Assembly: GCA_905182405.1 (NCBI GenBank)
Contig: CAJJBQ010000001.1
Span: 1,674,001 to 1,738,000, forward strand
Direction: 5' to 3'
Origin: Akkermansiaceae bacterium
Lineage (GTDB): Bacteria > Verrucomicrobiota > Verrucomicrobiia > Verrucomicrobiales > Akkermansiaceae
Length of the DNA: 64,000 nt
Shown: piece after piece, positions 35,791 through 43,956 of the stretch
Layout: every line of letters begins with the position of its first letter
Position numbering within the stretch: position 1 is the stretch's first letter
Notes under the pieces: model-generated
Databases searched by the model: none
Told to the model about the DNA's origin: nothing
What the model saw: the letters and a program-made list of their open reading frames with translations, nothing else
Position numbers and translations under genes: made by a program

Positions 35791-36858
35791 ATGAATCCCT
35801 CGCCTCCATCGGTTAACATCGCGCGTCTGCTCTATCTCGTGCTATGCGAGCTGGCAGGTTTGGCAATTGCGCTGAGTTCTCCGGATATCCCCCTGTGGGC
35901 AGGATTGTTCGGCGGCTTGATGGTGGCGGGTTTCTTTATCTTTGTGGAGAGTCTTTCCAAGGGCTTCACCTTGCGAGGGTTTTCAACAGCGACCTTTGGC
36001 CTCGCGGTTGGTCTTTTCTGCGCCTTTCTCCTGAACCGAGTAGGGATTGAAAAACTGGTTCTCGTCTCGGTGCGCGATATCGGCGGAGATTCTGGCGATC
36101 TCGGTGAGGCTCTAGCACTTGCTCTGAATGTCACCATTTATGCCAGTCTGGCCTTTATCGGGGCAGTCCTAGCGCTGCGGAGTAATCGAGAGGACTTTGC
36201 CTTTATTATTCCTTACGTTCGTTTCCGACAGGACGCAGCTTCCGGTCAGCCTCTTCTTCTAGATGCCGAGGTCATCATCGATGGTCGCGTGGGGCCGCTC
36301 ATGATCGCTGGCTTCTTCACGGGCCGTCTCATCTTACCGCAGTTTGTCCTCGATGAGCTTCAGTCGATGGCAAACTCGCCTTCGCCCGGAAAACGTCAGC
36401 GCGGACAGCGCGGACTCGAAGTTCTCGAGGAGATGAAGACCAATCCCGGTATTCCTATTTCGATCCATGACTCAGCCGGAGTGGCGGAGGATGATTCGTT
36501 CCAGGGGCGTCTGGTGCAAGCTGCTAAGATTCTTGGTGCCCGGCTCATCACGACAGAAGAAAATTTAACTAAGATCGCCCATCTTCAAGGAGCGAGCATC
36601 ATCAATCTTAACGATCTTTCGGAGGCGCTTCGTCCCAAGGTTGTCGTTGGTGAGACGGTGCGACTTGCGCTGGTACGAACCGGTAAGGACGATCACCAAG
36701 GGGTAGGCTATTTACCGGACGGAACGATGATTGTCGTGAATCACGCCATCTCCAAAATTGGGACCACACAGGATGTCACGGTCATTAGTACCTTGCAGAC
36801 GAGCGCTGGGCAGATGGTCTTTGCAGAGCTCCTTGAGAATGTAGGGGATTTGTCGTGA
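35791..36858 (+). CDS. Membrane-anchored PIN/TRAM domain protein (YacL-like)
   Basis: 355 residues. Four hydrophobic helices fill about 10-135. A PIN nuclease domain follows (about 150-270) with acidic residues in LLLDAEVIIDGRVG, LILPQFVLDELQSMANSPSP and DSFQGRLVQAAKILGARLIT with TTEEN. A TRAM domain ends it (about 285-350, VVVGETVRLALVRTGKDDHQ and GVGYLPDGTMIVVN). This architecture matches B. subtilis YacL and similar putative membrane-tethered ribonucleases rather than VapC toxins. It overlaps xseA by 4 bases (GTGA). Confidence 0.88.
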   Translation: MNPSPPSVNIARLLYLVLCELAGLAIALSSPDIPLWAGLFGGLMVAGFFIFVESLSKGFTLRGFSTATFGLAVGLFCAFLLNRVGIEKLVLVSVRDIGGDSGDLGEALALALNVTIYASLAFIGAVLALRSNREDFAFIIPYVRFRQDAASGQPLLLDAEVIIDGRVGPLMIAGFFTGRLILPQFVLDELQSMANSPSPGKRQRGQRGLEVLEEMKTNPGIPISIHDSAGVAEDDSFQGRLVQAAKILGARLITTEENLTKIAHLQGASIINLNDLSEALRPKVVVGETVRLALVRTGKDDHQGVGYLPDGTMIVVNHAISKIGTTQDVTVISTLQTSAGQMVFAELLENVGDLS

Positions 36859-38195
36859 GTAAGGTCAAAGCAATTTCGGTGACCCAACTCTCGCGGAGGA
36901 TTCGTAATCTTCTCGAGATTGAGATCGGTGAGATTTGGGTAGAGGGTGAAGTGAGCAACTTACGGAAGCAGTCGAGTGGGCATTGGTATTTTTCTTTGAA
37001 GGACCAGAGCGCACAAATTTCCTGTGCCATGTTCAGTGCTCGTCGCCGGGAGGGAGCAGAAGTGATCGAGGACGGCGTAAAGGTGCAGATTTTTGGCGAG
37101 ACCAGTTTTTATGAAGCGCGTGGAAGCACCCAGCTCATCGTTCGCAAAGCGCAAGCGGTGGGCGTTGGAGACCTTCAGGCGCGATTTGAAGAATTAAAGC
37201 GTAAGTTGGACAAAGAAGGGCTTTTTTCGGCTGAGAGAAAGCGAAAGCTTCCTTATTTTCCAAAGGTGGTTGGGATTGTTACATCGCCGACTGGTGCGGC
37301 GCTGCAAGACATGCAGAACGTTCTCTCGCGTCGCGCTCCTTGGTTGACGGTCGTTGTTTTTCCGGCGGCGGTGCAGGGAAAGGGAGCGGAGCGGGGAATT
37401 GCAAAGGCCATCGAACGAGCCGGAAAAGCAGAGAAAGAAGGTCTACCCCAACCTGAGGTTCTTATGGTGGCTCGCGGTGGAGGATCGCTGGAGGACTTGT
37501 GGAATTTTAACGAAGAAGTGGTCGCTCGTGCGATCGCCGCTTCTCCGATTCCAGTGATCAGCGGAGTGGGGCATGAGATCGATTTCACAATCGCCGACTT
37601 TGTGGCAGATCTCCGGGCTCCCACGCCCAGTGCGGCTGCCGAGCTGGTGGCGCCCGATCGTTCTGAGTTACTGAAGAAGTTATCGGATCAAAAGGCTCGT
37701 GTGACTCACTTAGTGGCCGATCGACTTCAGCGGAATTCCGAACGACTTTCCTATCTCGAAAAGGGACCTCTGGGGCAGTCGGCTGAGCGACTGCTAAGGG
37801 AGCCGATGTTTCGACTCGATGAGGCAGCCGGTCGTTTCGAAAGAACGGCGGAGGAGTCGTTCAAAAAACGTGAAATTCGCGTGGCGGAGTTCGAAGCGAA
37901 CTGGAGATATTTTCACCCGCTCGAAATGCTCCGCGCTCGTGAAGAGCGTCTCAAGATCAAGGAAGAAGCATTCGAGCGCGCAGTGGAAGAGGCCTTGCGA
38001 GGCCGTGAGGAGAAGGTGGCGAAGCTAGCATCACTGGTGAAGGCTTATGGCCCGGGGAAGACTTTGGAACGTGGCTTCTCGATCACCTTTTCCGAGAGCG
38101 GTGACATCATCCACGATCCCACGGATGTCTCACCTGGGGAACGATTGGAAACGATGGTCCACGGCGGAAGCATCACAAGCACGGTGGAGAAATAG
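36855..38195 (+). CDS. xseA: Exodeoxyribonuclease VII large subunit
   Basis: 446 residues from the GTG at 36855 in a 4-base overlap with the previous gene. An N-terminal OB-fold (SVTQLSRRIRNLLEIEIGEI, WVEGEVSNLRKQSSGHWYFS) is followed by the exonuclease core (VVGIVTSPTGAALQDMQNVL, VLMVARGGGSLEDLWNFNEE, PVISGVGHEIDFTIADFVAD, LRAPTPSAAAELV) and a coiled-coil C-terminus closing with LERGFSI. With XseB it degrades single-stranded DNA. xseB is not adjacent. It is convergent with sufT with only 6 bases between. Confidence 0.95.
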   Translation: MSKVKAISVTQLSRRIRNLLEIEIGEIWVEGEVSNLRKQSSGHWYFSLKDQSAQISCAMFSARRREGAEVIEDGVKVQIFGETSFYEARGSTQLIVRKAQAVGVGDLQARFEELKRKLDKEGLFSAERKRKLPYFPKVVGIVTSPTGAALQDMQNVLSRRAPWLTVVVFPAAVQGKGAERGIAKAIERAGKAEKEGLPQPEVLMVARGGGSLEDLWNFNEEVVARAIAASPIPVISGVGHEIDFTIADFVADLRAPTPSAAAELVAPDRSELLKKLSDQKARVTHLVADRLQRNSERLSYLEKGPLGQSAERLLREPMFRLDEAAGRFERTAEESFKKREIRVAEFEANWRYFHPLEMLRAREERLKIKEEAFERAVEEALRGREEKVAKLASLVKAYGPGKTLERGFSITFSESGDIIHDPTDVSPGERLETMVHGGSITSTVEK

Positions 38196-38201
38196 TTAAA
38201 C

Positions 38202-38756
38202 TTAAACCATGCCGAGCTGCATTTTCCCCTCTTCGGAAATCATATCCTGATTCCAAGCCGGGTCCCAGACGAGTTCGACTTCGGCATTGTTGATTTCGGG
38301 GAGGCTCATGATGCGCGCCTGTGCGTCGGCCGCAATGACGGGCCCCATGCCACAGCCAGGTGCTGTGAGAGTCATTTTAACAAGGACGTCGGTGCCTTCT
38401 TCGCCATCTTCAGGAGCCTGTAGTTTACAATCGTAGACGAGGCCCAGATTGACGATGTCGACGGGGATTTCAGGGTCAAAGACTTGCTTCATTTGGTGCC
38501 ACACCTGTTCCTCGAGTGGGAGGTCTTGGATCGCTTCTTGCTCTTTTTGCTGCGCGGCGACTTCTTCCTTATTAACTCCGAGCGCATCGGTATCTTCTGA
38601 GGAGATTCGTGCAAGGCCAGCAGAGGTGGCGACGGTGTAGGTGCCACCGAGGGTTTGGGTAATAACGACGGGGGTTCCGGCCGGGAGGGTGATGGTGTCA
38701 CCGGAGGGGATCTGGATGGCGATGACTTCGCGGGTCAGGCTAACTTCTTCGTTCAT
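38202..38756 (-). CDS. sufT: SufT-type MIP18/DUF59 iron-sulfur assembly protein
   Basis: 184 residues from the ATG at 38754-38756; a 13-residue upstream in-frame extension was rejected. A beta-rich N-terminus (SGDTITLPAGTPVVITQTLG) typical of the long SufT form precedes a DUF59 domain: VFDPEIPVDIVNLGLVYDCK, VKMTLTAPGCGMGPVIAADA and VELVWDPAWNQDMISEEGKM. The conserved Cys lies in the APGCGMG motif. SufT assists maturation of Fe-S proteins. No other suf genes are nearby. It lies 38 bases after the PQQ-propeller gene on the same strand. Confidence 0.9.
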   Translation of the reverse strand: MNEEVSLTREVIAIQIPSGDTITLPAGTPVVITQTLGGTYTVATSAGLARISSEDTDALGVNKEEVAAQQKEQEAIQDLPLEEQVWHQMKQVFDPEIPVDIVNLGLVYDCKLQAPEDGEEGTDVLVKMTLTAPGCGMGPVIAADAQARIMSLPEINNAEVELVWDPAWNQDMISEEGKMQLGMV

Positions 38757-38794
38757 GGAATGAGATTCGATGATGCACGCCGGAGCGCAAGGCA

Positions 38795-40018
38795 TTATTT
38801 TCCGAGCTTGTAGAGGAACTCCTGTCGGTCGCCTTCATTGACAAAGCCCGCTCTGATGAAGATCTCGTCTTCGACGATGACGGGAGAGGCATAAGTGTCA
38901 TCGCCGAGCTTGTTTTCAGCGATTTTTTGGAAGCCCTCGGGGCTTGCTTTATAAACCACGGTGACGCCTGTTTTGATGGTCGAGAAAATGAGATTCTTGG
39001 CAAAAGTGGGGGAGGCCATTACGCCGCCGCGACCCAGGCGCTCCTTCCACATTTCTTTGCCGTCCTGCGCACGCCAGCAGAATCCTACGCCCTTGTCGGT
39101 CACGGCGTAAATGTAACCATCGTGGGCAAGAAGCGACTGCTCGTAGCATCGCTCGCTATTGCTCCAAAGAACTTCTCCGGATCCGTCGGCTTTCACTCCG
39201 GCAGTTTCGTTTTTTGGGAAGCCCCCACTGGCGAAGACCGCATCGTCGGTCCAGACGATGGTGCCGCAGGTCGAGAGGGGTTTGAGAGGGGCGTCCCAGT
39301 TCAATTTGCCACTGAGAGGATCGAAGCTTTGAATTTTTCCGATTCCGGAGATGAAGAGTTGCTCTTTCCCGGAGACCTTGGCAACGACCGGGGAAGACCA
39401 ATTGTCGTGTCCTTCGCGAGGCGTACGCCATTTTTCCTCTCCGTTGTCAGCGTCGATGGCAATCAATAAGCCCTTTTTTATGGTGCCGATGGAGACGATG
39501 AAGAGCCCCTTGTGAAGAGTGGGAGTGGAGCCGTAGCCAAACTCGAAGTGGGGCTTGTAAGAACCGACTGATTTGGACCAGATGATCTCACCGGTCCGGC
39601 TGACGGCGGAGACGTTGATATTACCGCCGTTCTCAAAGGTGGTGAGGAGGTGTTTGCCGGTCCACTGGGCCGTTGCCGATGCGCGGCTATTTTCAACATG
39701 GACTTTGGTGGGGAGTTCTCCCTGATGAATGGTCTTGTTCCAAAGGATTTTCCCGCTCTTTCGGTCGAAGGCGATCAATGATTGGCGTTCTTCTTCAAGA
39801 TCGCAGGTGGTGAGGAAAACCTCGTTGCCAACGACAATGGGAGTGGAATGGCCACGACCGGGAATGGCGGTTTTCCAGCGGACGTTTTTTTCGGCTGACC
39901 ATTCGGTAATTGGAACCACTTGAGCCGAGGCTTTGTTGTCGCGATAGATTCCTCTCCATTGGGGCCAGTCTTCGGCATAGGCAGGAAGGAGGAGTAAAAG
40001 AGCGAATAGCGGCTTCAT
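38795..40018 (-). CDS. Secreted PQQ-type beta-propeller protein
   Basis: 407 residues with a signal peptide (MKPLFALLLLLPAYAEDWPQ) and the DWPQWRG mature start common to Verrucomicrobia/Planctomycetes PQQ-like propellers. Blades carry the A-x-D-x-x-(T/S)-G-x-x-x-W docking motif: AFDRKSGKILWNKTI, SRTGEIIWSKSVG, AIDADNGEEKWRTP, FDPLSGKLNWDAP, RAQDGKEMWKERL. It is a BamB-like fold of unknown ligand. It is divergent from the symporter gene and probably co-transcribed with sufT. Confidence 0.85.
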   Translation of the reverse strand: MKPLFALLLLLPAYAEDWPQWRGIYRDNKASAQVVPITEWSAEKNVRWKTAIPGRGHSTPIVVGNEVFLTTCDLEEERQSLIAFDRKSGKILWNKTIHQGELPTKVHVENSRASATAQWTGKHLLTTFENGGNINVSAVSRTGEIIWSKSVGSYKPHFEFGYGSTPTLHKGLFIVSIGTIKKGLLIAIDADNGEEKWRTPREGHDNWSSPVVAKVSGKEQLFISGIGKIQSFDPLSGKLNWDAPLKPLSTCGTIVWTDDAVFASGGFPKNETAGVKADGSGEVLWSNSERCYEQSLLAHDGYIYAVTDKGVGFCWRAQDGKEMWKERLGRGGVMASPTFAKNLIFSTIKTGVTVVYKASPEGFQKIAENKLGDDTYASPVIVEDEIFIRAGFVNEGDRQEFLYKLGK

Positions 40019-40104
40019 TGCCGGGAATCTATCGACTCTTCTGTGATAAGCAAAGAGAGAGATTTACATGTTAAAGCGTGCCGATGTTTAGGAGACTATC
40101 GCCG

Positions 40105-41046
40105 ATGGTTTCACGCGTGGTAAATCTTTTTTGGCTATGGACTCTTCTAGGAACGGCGTGGTCTTGGTTTTTTCCTGCGCATTTCACTTGGTTTTTGAAT
40201 GCGATTCCAGGAACGGAGTTGAAATGGATTCCGGTGGGGCTCGGGGTCATCATGTTGGGAATGGGAATGACACTGACTTTTCGTGATTTCCGGGAGGTGC
40301 TAAAGATGCCGAAATGGGTGGCGTTGGGAGTAGGGGCCCAGTTTTTGATCATGCCTTTGATTGGGTGGAGTGTGGCCACTCTATTTGCGCTTCCGGATCA
40401 GTTTAAGCTGGGGATTATTTTGGTGAGCTGCTGTCCGGGAGGGACGGCTTCGAATGTTGTGACCTATTTGGCTAAGGGGAACCTCGCCTTGAGCGTGATG
40501 ATGACGATGTGCTCGACGCTTTTGGCGATCGGCTTAACTCCCTTTTTGACGAAGGTCTACGCCTCTGCGGTTTTTGAATTCGAGGCGATCCCAATGGTGA
40601 TCTCGATGGTGATGATCGTCTTACTTCCGATCTTGATGGGATTGATTCTGAATTCTGTCGCCGGGGAAAAATTGGCGCGCATCAAAGAGGTTTCACCCTT
40701 GATTTCAGTTCTGGTGATCGTGTTGATTGTTGCTGCGGTGGTGGGTGCGACAAAGAGTAGTATTCTTAGTCATTGGAAAACCCTTCTTCCTGCGGTCTTT
40801 CTTGTTCATGCTGCGGGCTTTTCGATGGGCTACCTATGGGGGTGGTTGTTTAAACTGAACGCGAAGGAATGTCGGACGTTCTCAATCGAAGTGGGGATGC
40901 AGAACTCAGGGCTTGGTTCGCAATTGGCGAAGACCCATTTTACTTTGCTGGCCGCCGCTCCGTGTGCGATCTCGGCGTTTTATCACTGCATGATCGGGAG
41001 CCTTCTCGCGAGTATTTGGCGACGTCGGTCATCAAAAGATCACTGA
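40105..41046 (+). CDS. Bile acid:sodium symporter (BASS) family transporter
   Basis: About 313 residues from the ATG at 40105, chosen because AGGAG lies 10 bases upstream; ATG 40084 or GTG 40078 are alternatives. Nine or ten membrane helices. BASS hallmarks: IPVGLGVIMLGMGMTLTFRD, CCPGGTASNVVTYLAKGNLA (the crossover region) and SIEVGMQNSGLGSQLAKTHF (second crossover). Family members carry organic anions with Na+; substrates range from bile acids to pyruvate and other organic acids and cannot be read here. The gene is divergent from the propeller gene. Confidence 0.9.
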   Translation: MVSRVVNLFWLWTLLGTAWSWFFPAHFTWFLNAIPGTELKWIPVGLGVIMLGMGMTLTFRDFREVLKMPKWVALGVGAQFLIMPLIGWSVATLFALPDQFKLGIILVSCCPGGTASNVVTYLAKGNLALSVMMTMCSTLLAIGLTPFLTKVYASAVFEFEAIPMVISMVMIVLLPILMGLILNSVAGEKLARIKEVSPLISVLVIVLIVAAVVGATKSSILSHWKTLLPAVFLVHAAGFSMGYLWGWLFKLNAKECRTFSIEVGMQNSGLGSQLAKTHFTLLAAAPCAISAFYHCMIGSLLASIWRRRSSKDH

Positions 41047-41280
41047 AGCGTCACCAAGAGGTCTTTTTTCTCCCTGGGAAATTAGGAGCGAAGGGATGTT
41101 CACCTAAAGGCGCGCATGCTGGGTGGAGGATACGCAGGGATGCGTCGTCTTTCTATGTCAGATAGATTAAAGTTCGGTGGAGGAGAATTAGATGCTAAGA
41201 GCTTCTGCTGCTAAGGGTGATGAAGGTGATTGATGGTGGGAAGTCTTGTTAGATATTTGAAGGCGTGGCAGGTTTTGGGT

Positions 41281-42687
41281 ATGCCGAAAATGAGGAAGAC
41301 GCGGATTATTTGTACTTTGGGGCCGGCTACGGAGTCGCCTGAGAAGTTGAAGGAGATGATTGCGGCGGGGGCAGATGTGTTTCGGCTCAATATGAGCCAT
41401 GCGCGGCACGATTGGTGTCGTGAAATTGTGTTGCGGATACGCGAGGCTTCGAGGGAAGTTGGGCGCACGGTGGGAATTCTCTTTGATCTGCAGGGGCCGT
41501 CGATTCGGACGGGGGATGTGGAAGGGAAGATCGAGCTGACGAAGGGGGATCAGGTGGAGTTTCGGGTGGAGGGATCGGAGCCATCGATCGAGAAGTCGAC
41601 CACGGTGAATTATACTGGGTTGATGAAGGATGTCTCAGAGGGAGACGAGCTGACGGTGGATAACGGTGAGTTGCTGATGAAGGTGGCCCGGATGGCGGAG
41701 GATCGCATGATTTGTGAGGTGCTCACGACGGGGTCGATGGGGTCGCGGAGGCACATTAATTTACCGGGGGTGCGCTTGAATCTACCGGCGCTGACGGAGA
41801 AGGATCATGCTGATTTAAAGGTAGCGGCGGAGTGCAAGGCTGATTTTGTGGCAGGATCGTTTGTGCGGGATGCGGGGCACGTGCGTGAGTTGCGTGCGGC
41901 GCTGAAGGCGGAGGGCGGGACGGCGCAGATTGTTTCGAAGCTTGAGGATCAAGAGGGGATGAAGCATTTAGATGACATCATACAGGAGTCGGATGTGATC
42001 ATGGTGGCGCGGGGTGATTTGGGGATCGAGGTGCACGTGGAGGAACTGCCGATTATTCAGCGGCGGATTGTTAAGCGGTGCCATGAGATTGGGCGCAGGG
42101 TGATCGTGGCGACGCATATGCTGGAATCAATGATCAACAGTCCGACCCCAACGCGTGCCGAGGTGACGGATGTTTCGAACGCAGTTTACGAGGAAGTTGA
42201 CGCGATCATGTTGTCAGGTGAAACGACGGTGGGGAAATATCCGGTGCGCTGTGTGGAACTGATGGACCGGGTGGCGCGGCGGATCGAACGATCGGGTGCG
42301 TTGGGGTTTGGTGACGAGGCGGCGCTGAAGACGGAGAAGCAGAAGACGATCAAGGCGGCGCTGGGGCTTGCGGATTCGATTCCGGATGCGCTGGTGATAG
42401 TGTTTACCAAATCCGGAGCAACGGCTCATCAGGCAGCCTTGTTAAGGTCGAAGTCGGCGATTTTTGCGTTTACGCCGGATGCGCAGGTATGCCAGGCGCT
42501 TACATTATCGCGTGGCGTGAGAGCGTTTGAAGTGCCGTTTTCGGAGATGCCGCGGGATACGATTTCGAGTGCAGTAAAATTACTGACGAGTCAGCGGGAT
42601 GTGGCGAAGGGGACGCCTTTGGTGGTGGTGTCTGATATTTTACATCAAGATCATGCGGTGGATTCTATTTTGTTGGTGCATGCGTGA
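41281..42687 (+). CDS. pyk: Pyruvate kinase
   Basis: 468 residues from ATG 41281 (ATG 41290 possible); upstream in-frame residues look non-coding. Motifs: RIICTLGPATESPEKLKEMI, DVFRLNMSHARHD, FDLQGPSIRTG, the catalytic SKLEDQEGMKHLDDII, VIMVARGDLGIEV, VIVATHMLESMINSPTPTRA and LSGETTVGKYPV. It makes pyruvate and ATP from phosphoenolpyruvate. Codons are strongly G-ended compared with gapA and the ribosomal genes. Confidence 0.96.
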   Translation: MPKMRKTRIICTLGPATESPEKLKEMIAAGADVFRLNMSHARHDWCREIVLRIREASREVGRTVGILFDLQGPSIRTGDVEGKIELTKGDQVEFRVEGSEPSIEKSTTVNYTGLMKDVSEGDELTVDNGELLMKVARMAEDRMICEVLTTGSMGSRRHINLPGVRLNLPALTEKDHADLKVAAECKADFVAGSFVRDAGHVRELRAALKAEGGTAQIVSKLEDQEGMKHLDDIIQESDVIMVARGDLGIEVHVEELPIIQRRIVKRCHEIGRRVIVATHMLESMINSPTPTRAEVTDVSNAVYEEVDAIMLSGETTVGKYPVRCVELMDRVARRIERSGALGFGDEAALKTEKQKTIKAALGLADSIPDALVIVFTKSGATAHQAALLRSKSAIFAFTPDAQVCQALTLSRGVRAFEVPFSEMPRDTISSAVKLLTSQRDVAKGTPLVVVSDILHQDHAVDSILLVHA

Positions 42688-43045
42688 TAAAATTTGAGAT
42701 TCGATCACGAGAGATGATCGGCTTGGTCGGGGAAGATGTGGTTCTTTGTGGTCGTTGGCGATGCAATATCATTTTTCCGAGTGATGGACAGAGGTGGAAT
42801 GAAATGACCAAAGCTGTATCGAATTGTTCGGGCTATTTTGTAAGCAATCGTTTTACGTTGGGTGCCGACGGTGTTTTCGGATTTCCTTTTTCACAACTTA
42901 CCATGGTTAAGATCGCGGTGAAGAGGAGGAGTGGTAAATTTATTTCGTGGGGTGGTTGGAGTGATTTTGGGGCTTTCTCCTTCGCTCTGTGAGCCAAGGC
43001 GTGATACTCACGAAGCTAAGCGGCGAGGGCGCCACTACTCCTTTA
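42688..43045. other. Intergenic region with one short dispersed-repeat copy
   Basis: About 360 bases between pyk and a convergent gene. A 102-codon frame overlapping the pyk stop (42684-42992) has no protein-like features. A fragment at 43011-43041 resembles the core of the intergenic repeats near 43.92 and 50.61 kb. Confidence 0.5.
43011..43041 (+). repeat. Dispersed intergenic repeat, short copy
   Basis: CGAAGCTAAGCGGCGAGGGC followed by GCCACTACTCC matches the core of the longer copies at 43901-43956 and 50589-50641 (CGAAGCT-AGC-G-GGGG...). Confidence 0.6.
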
Positions 43046-43579
43046 CTACTCGGGTTGGGGAAGGGGCCAGATTGGGTCGTCTTCGGTAAATATTTTTTTG
43101 TCGAGGCCGGAGGAGCGGAGTTCGAAGCGGTCGTGGGAAATGGTGTGAATATGGATGGGGATACCCCAGCGATCGATGATCATTTTTTCCTCGTTGAAGA
43201 TGTGAGAGTCGGGCGAGACGAAGGGGGTTTTGTAGTCGTTCTTGCCGCGGAGGAGGTCGGCGAGGTCTTCGTTGATGGCATACTGGCGGGTGTCGCGACT
43301 TTTTAGGAGAAGGAAGACGTTGGTGAGGTAGTTGTAGAAGAGTTTGATGTCTTCTTTTCCGTCGGAGGAAAATGAGGCGTAGTCGGCGAGGATACGGTCG
43401 CCCATGGCTTGCTCGGGATACTCGCGGGTGGGAGGGATTTGGTCGGTGGGCGGTGGGACGGATTTCTGGGTAGGTTCGGGTTCCGGGGTCGGCTTTGAAT
43501 CAGGGAGGGAATAGACGAGGAGCCAGAGAAGACCGAGGATGAAGCCGGTGGTGAGGATGAGGAGAAGATGTTTGCGCAT
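43046..43579 (-). CDS. Membrane-anchored protein with GspG-like C-terminal segment
   Basis: About 177 residues from the ATG at 43577-43579. One N-terminal membrane helix (HLLLILTTGFILGLLWLLVY), a Pro/Glu/Thr-rich linker, then a globular part ending DRWGIPIHIHTISHDRFELR followed by SSGLDKKIFTEDDPIW. This D-x-W-G-x-P...S-x-G-x-D-x-x-x-x-T-x-D-D pattern resembles the C-terminal region of type II secretion pseudopilins (GspG) but without a prepilin N-terminus. Such proteins are common and uncharacterised in Verrucomicrobia. It probably faces the periplasm and is the last gene of the leftward DUF1800/DUF1501 group. Confidence 0.7.
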   Translation of the reverse strand: MRKHLLLILTTGFILGLLWLLVYSLPDSKPTPEPEPTQKSVPPPTDQIPPTREYPEQAMGDRILADYASFSSDGKEDIKLFYNYLTNVFLLLKSRDTRQYAINEDLADLLRGKNDYKTPFVSPDSHIFNEEKMIIDRWGIPIHIHTISHDRFELRSSGLDKKIFTEDDPIWPLPQPE

Positions 43580-43954
43580 TGGAGGTTGAGGGTTTTTGAC
43601 CACAAAGAAGACAGAGAAAACTGGGGCTTGGGTAGTGGTGGTATTTATCCGTAGATTACGCAGATGAACGCCGATTTTTTGTGGAGTTTGAGTTGGGATG
43701 GTTTTGACTGCGGATCTGGCCTAATCTTTGTTTGCAAGGCGGGGTGGAAGCTGAGGGCTATGGATGAGTTGATTGAAACGGTGGAGTGCTGGGCATGTCC
43801 TCTTCTTTAAAGTGGGGATACCCAGGGCGTTGTCTTGGGCTACGTTATGTCGCCCCGCTGGGTTTGGTCGGCGAGGTTTTCAAATCACGAAATACACGAA
43901 ACTTGATTGAGGTTTTTCCTGCGAAGCTCAGCAGTGGGGGCACTGAGACTCCTT
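43580..43954. other. Intergenic mosaic of dispersed repeat fragments
   Basis: About 375 bases with no gene. Distinct repeat-like pieces follow one another: CACAAAGAAGACAGAGAAAA (43601-43620), a segment with GTAGATTACGCAGATGAACG (43647-43680), an imperfect palindromic element (43817-43868), a CACGAAATACACGAAA tract (about 43887-43901), and a repeat shared with 50.6 kb. A short open frame through this stretch is not believed to be a gene. Confidence 0.6.
43817..43868 (+). repeat. Palindromic dispersed element
   Basis: CCCAGG (43821-43826) pairs with CTTGGG (43834-43839), followed by a second small hairpin, CCC-GCT-GGG (43854-43862). The arrangement (paired short hairpins around GGGCTACGTTATGTCGCCCC) resembles palindromic intergenic elements common in this phylum. 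Confidence 0.5.
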
Positions 43955-43956
43955 TT
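43901..43956 (+). repeat. Dispersed intergenic repeat, copy B
   Basis: The segment beginning ACTTGATTGAGG and continuing GCGAAGCTCAGCAGTGGGGG to CTCCTTTT aligns over its length with 50589-50641. It abuts the end of the DUF1501 gene. Confidence 0.75.

Noticed and set aside
35791..36858. PIN domain as a VapC-type toxin
   Set aside because: The N-terminal membrane helices and C-terminal TRAM domain fit YacL-like proteins, and no antitoxin gene is adjacent.
42684..42992. 102-codon frame overlapping the pyk stop by 4 bases
   Set aside because: No recognisable domain and odd composition; it runs into a dispersed-repeat fragment. The overlap is not enough to call a gene.
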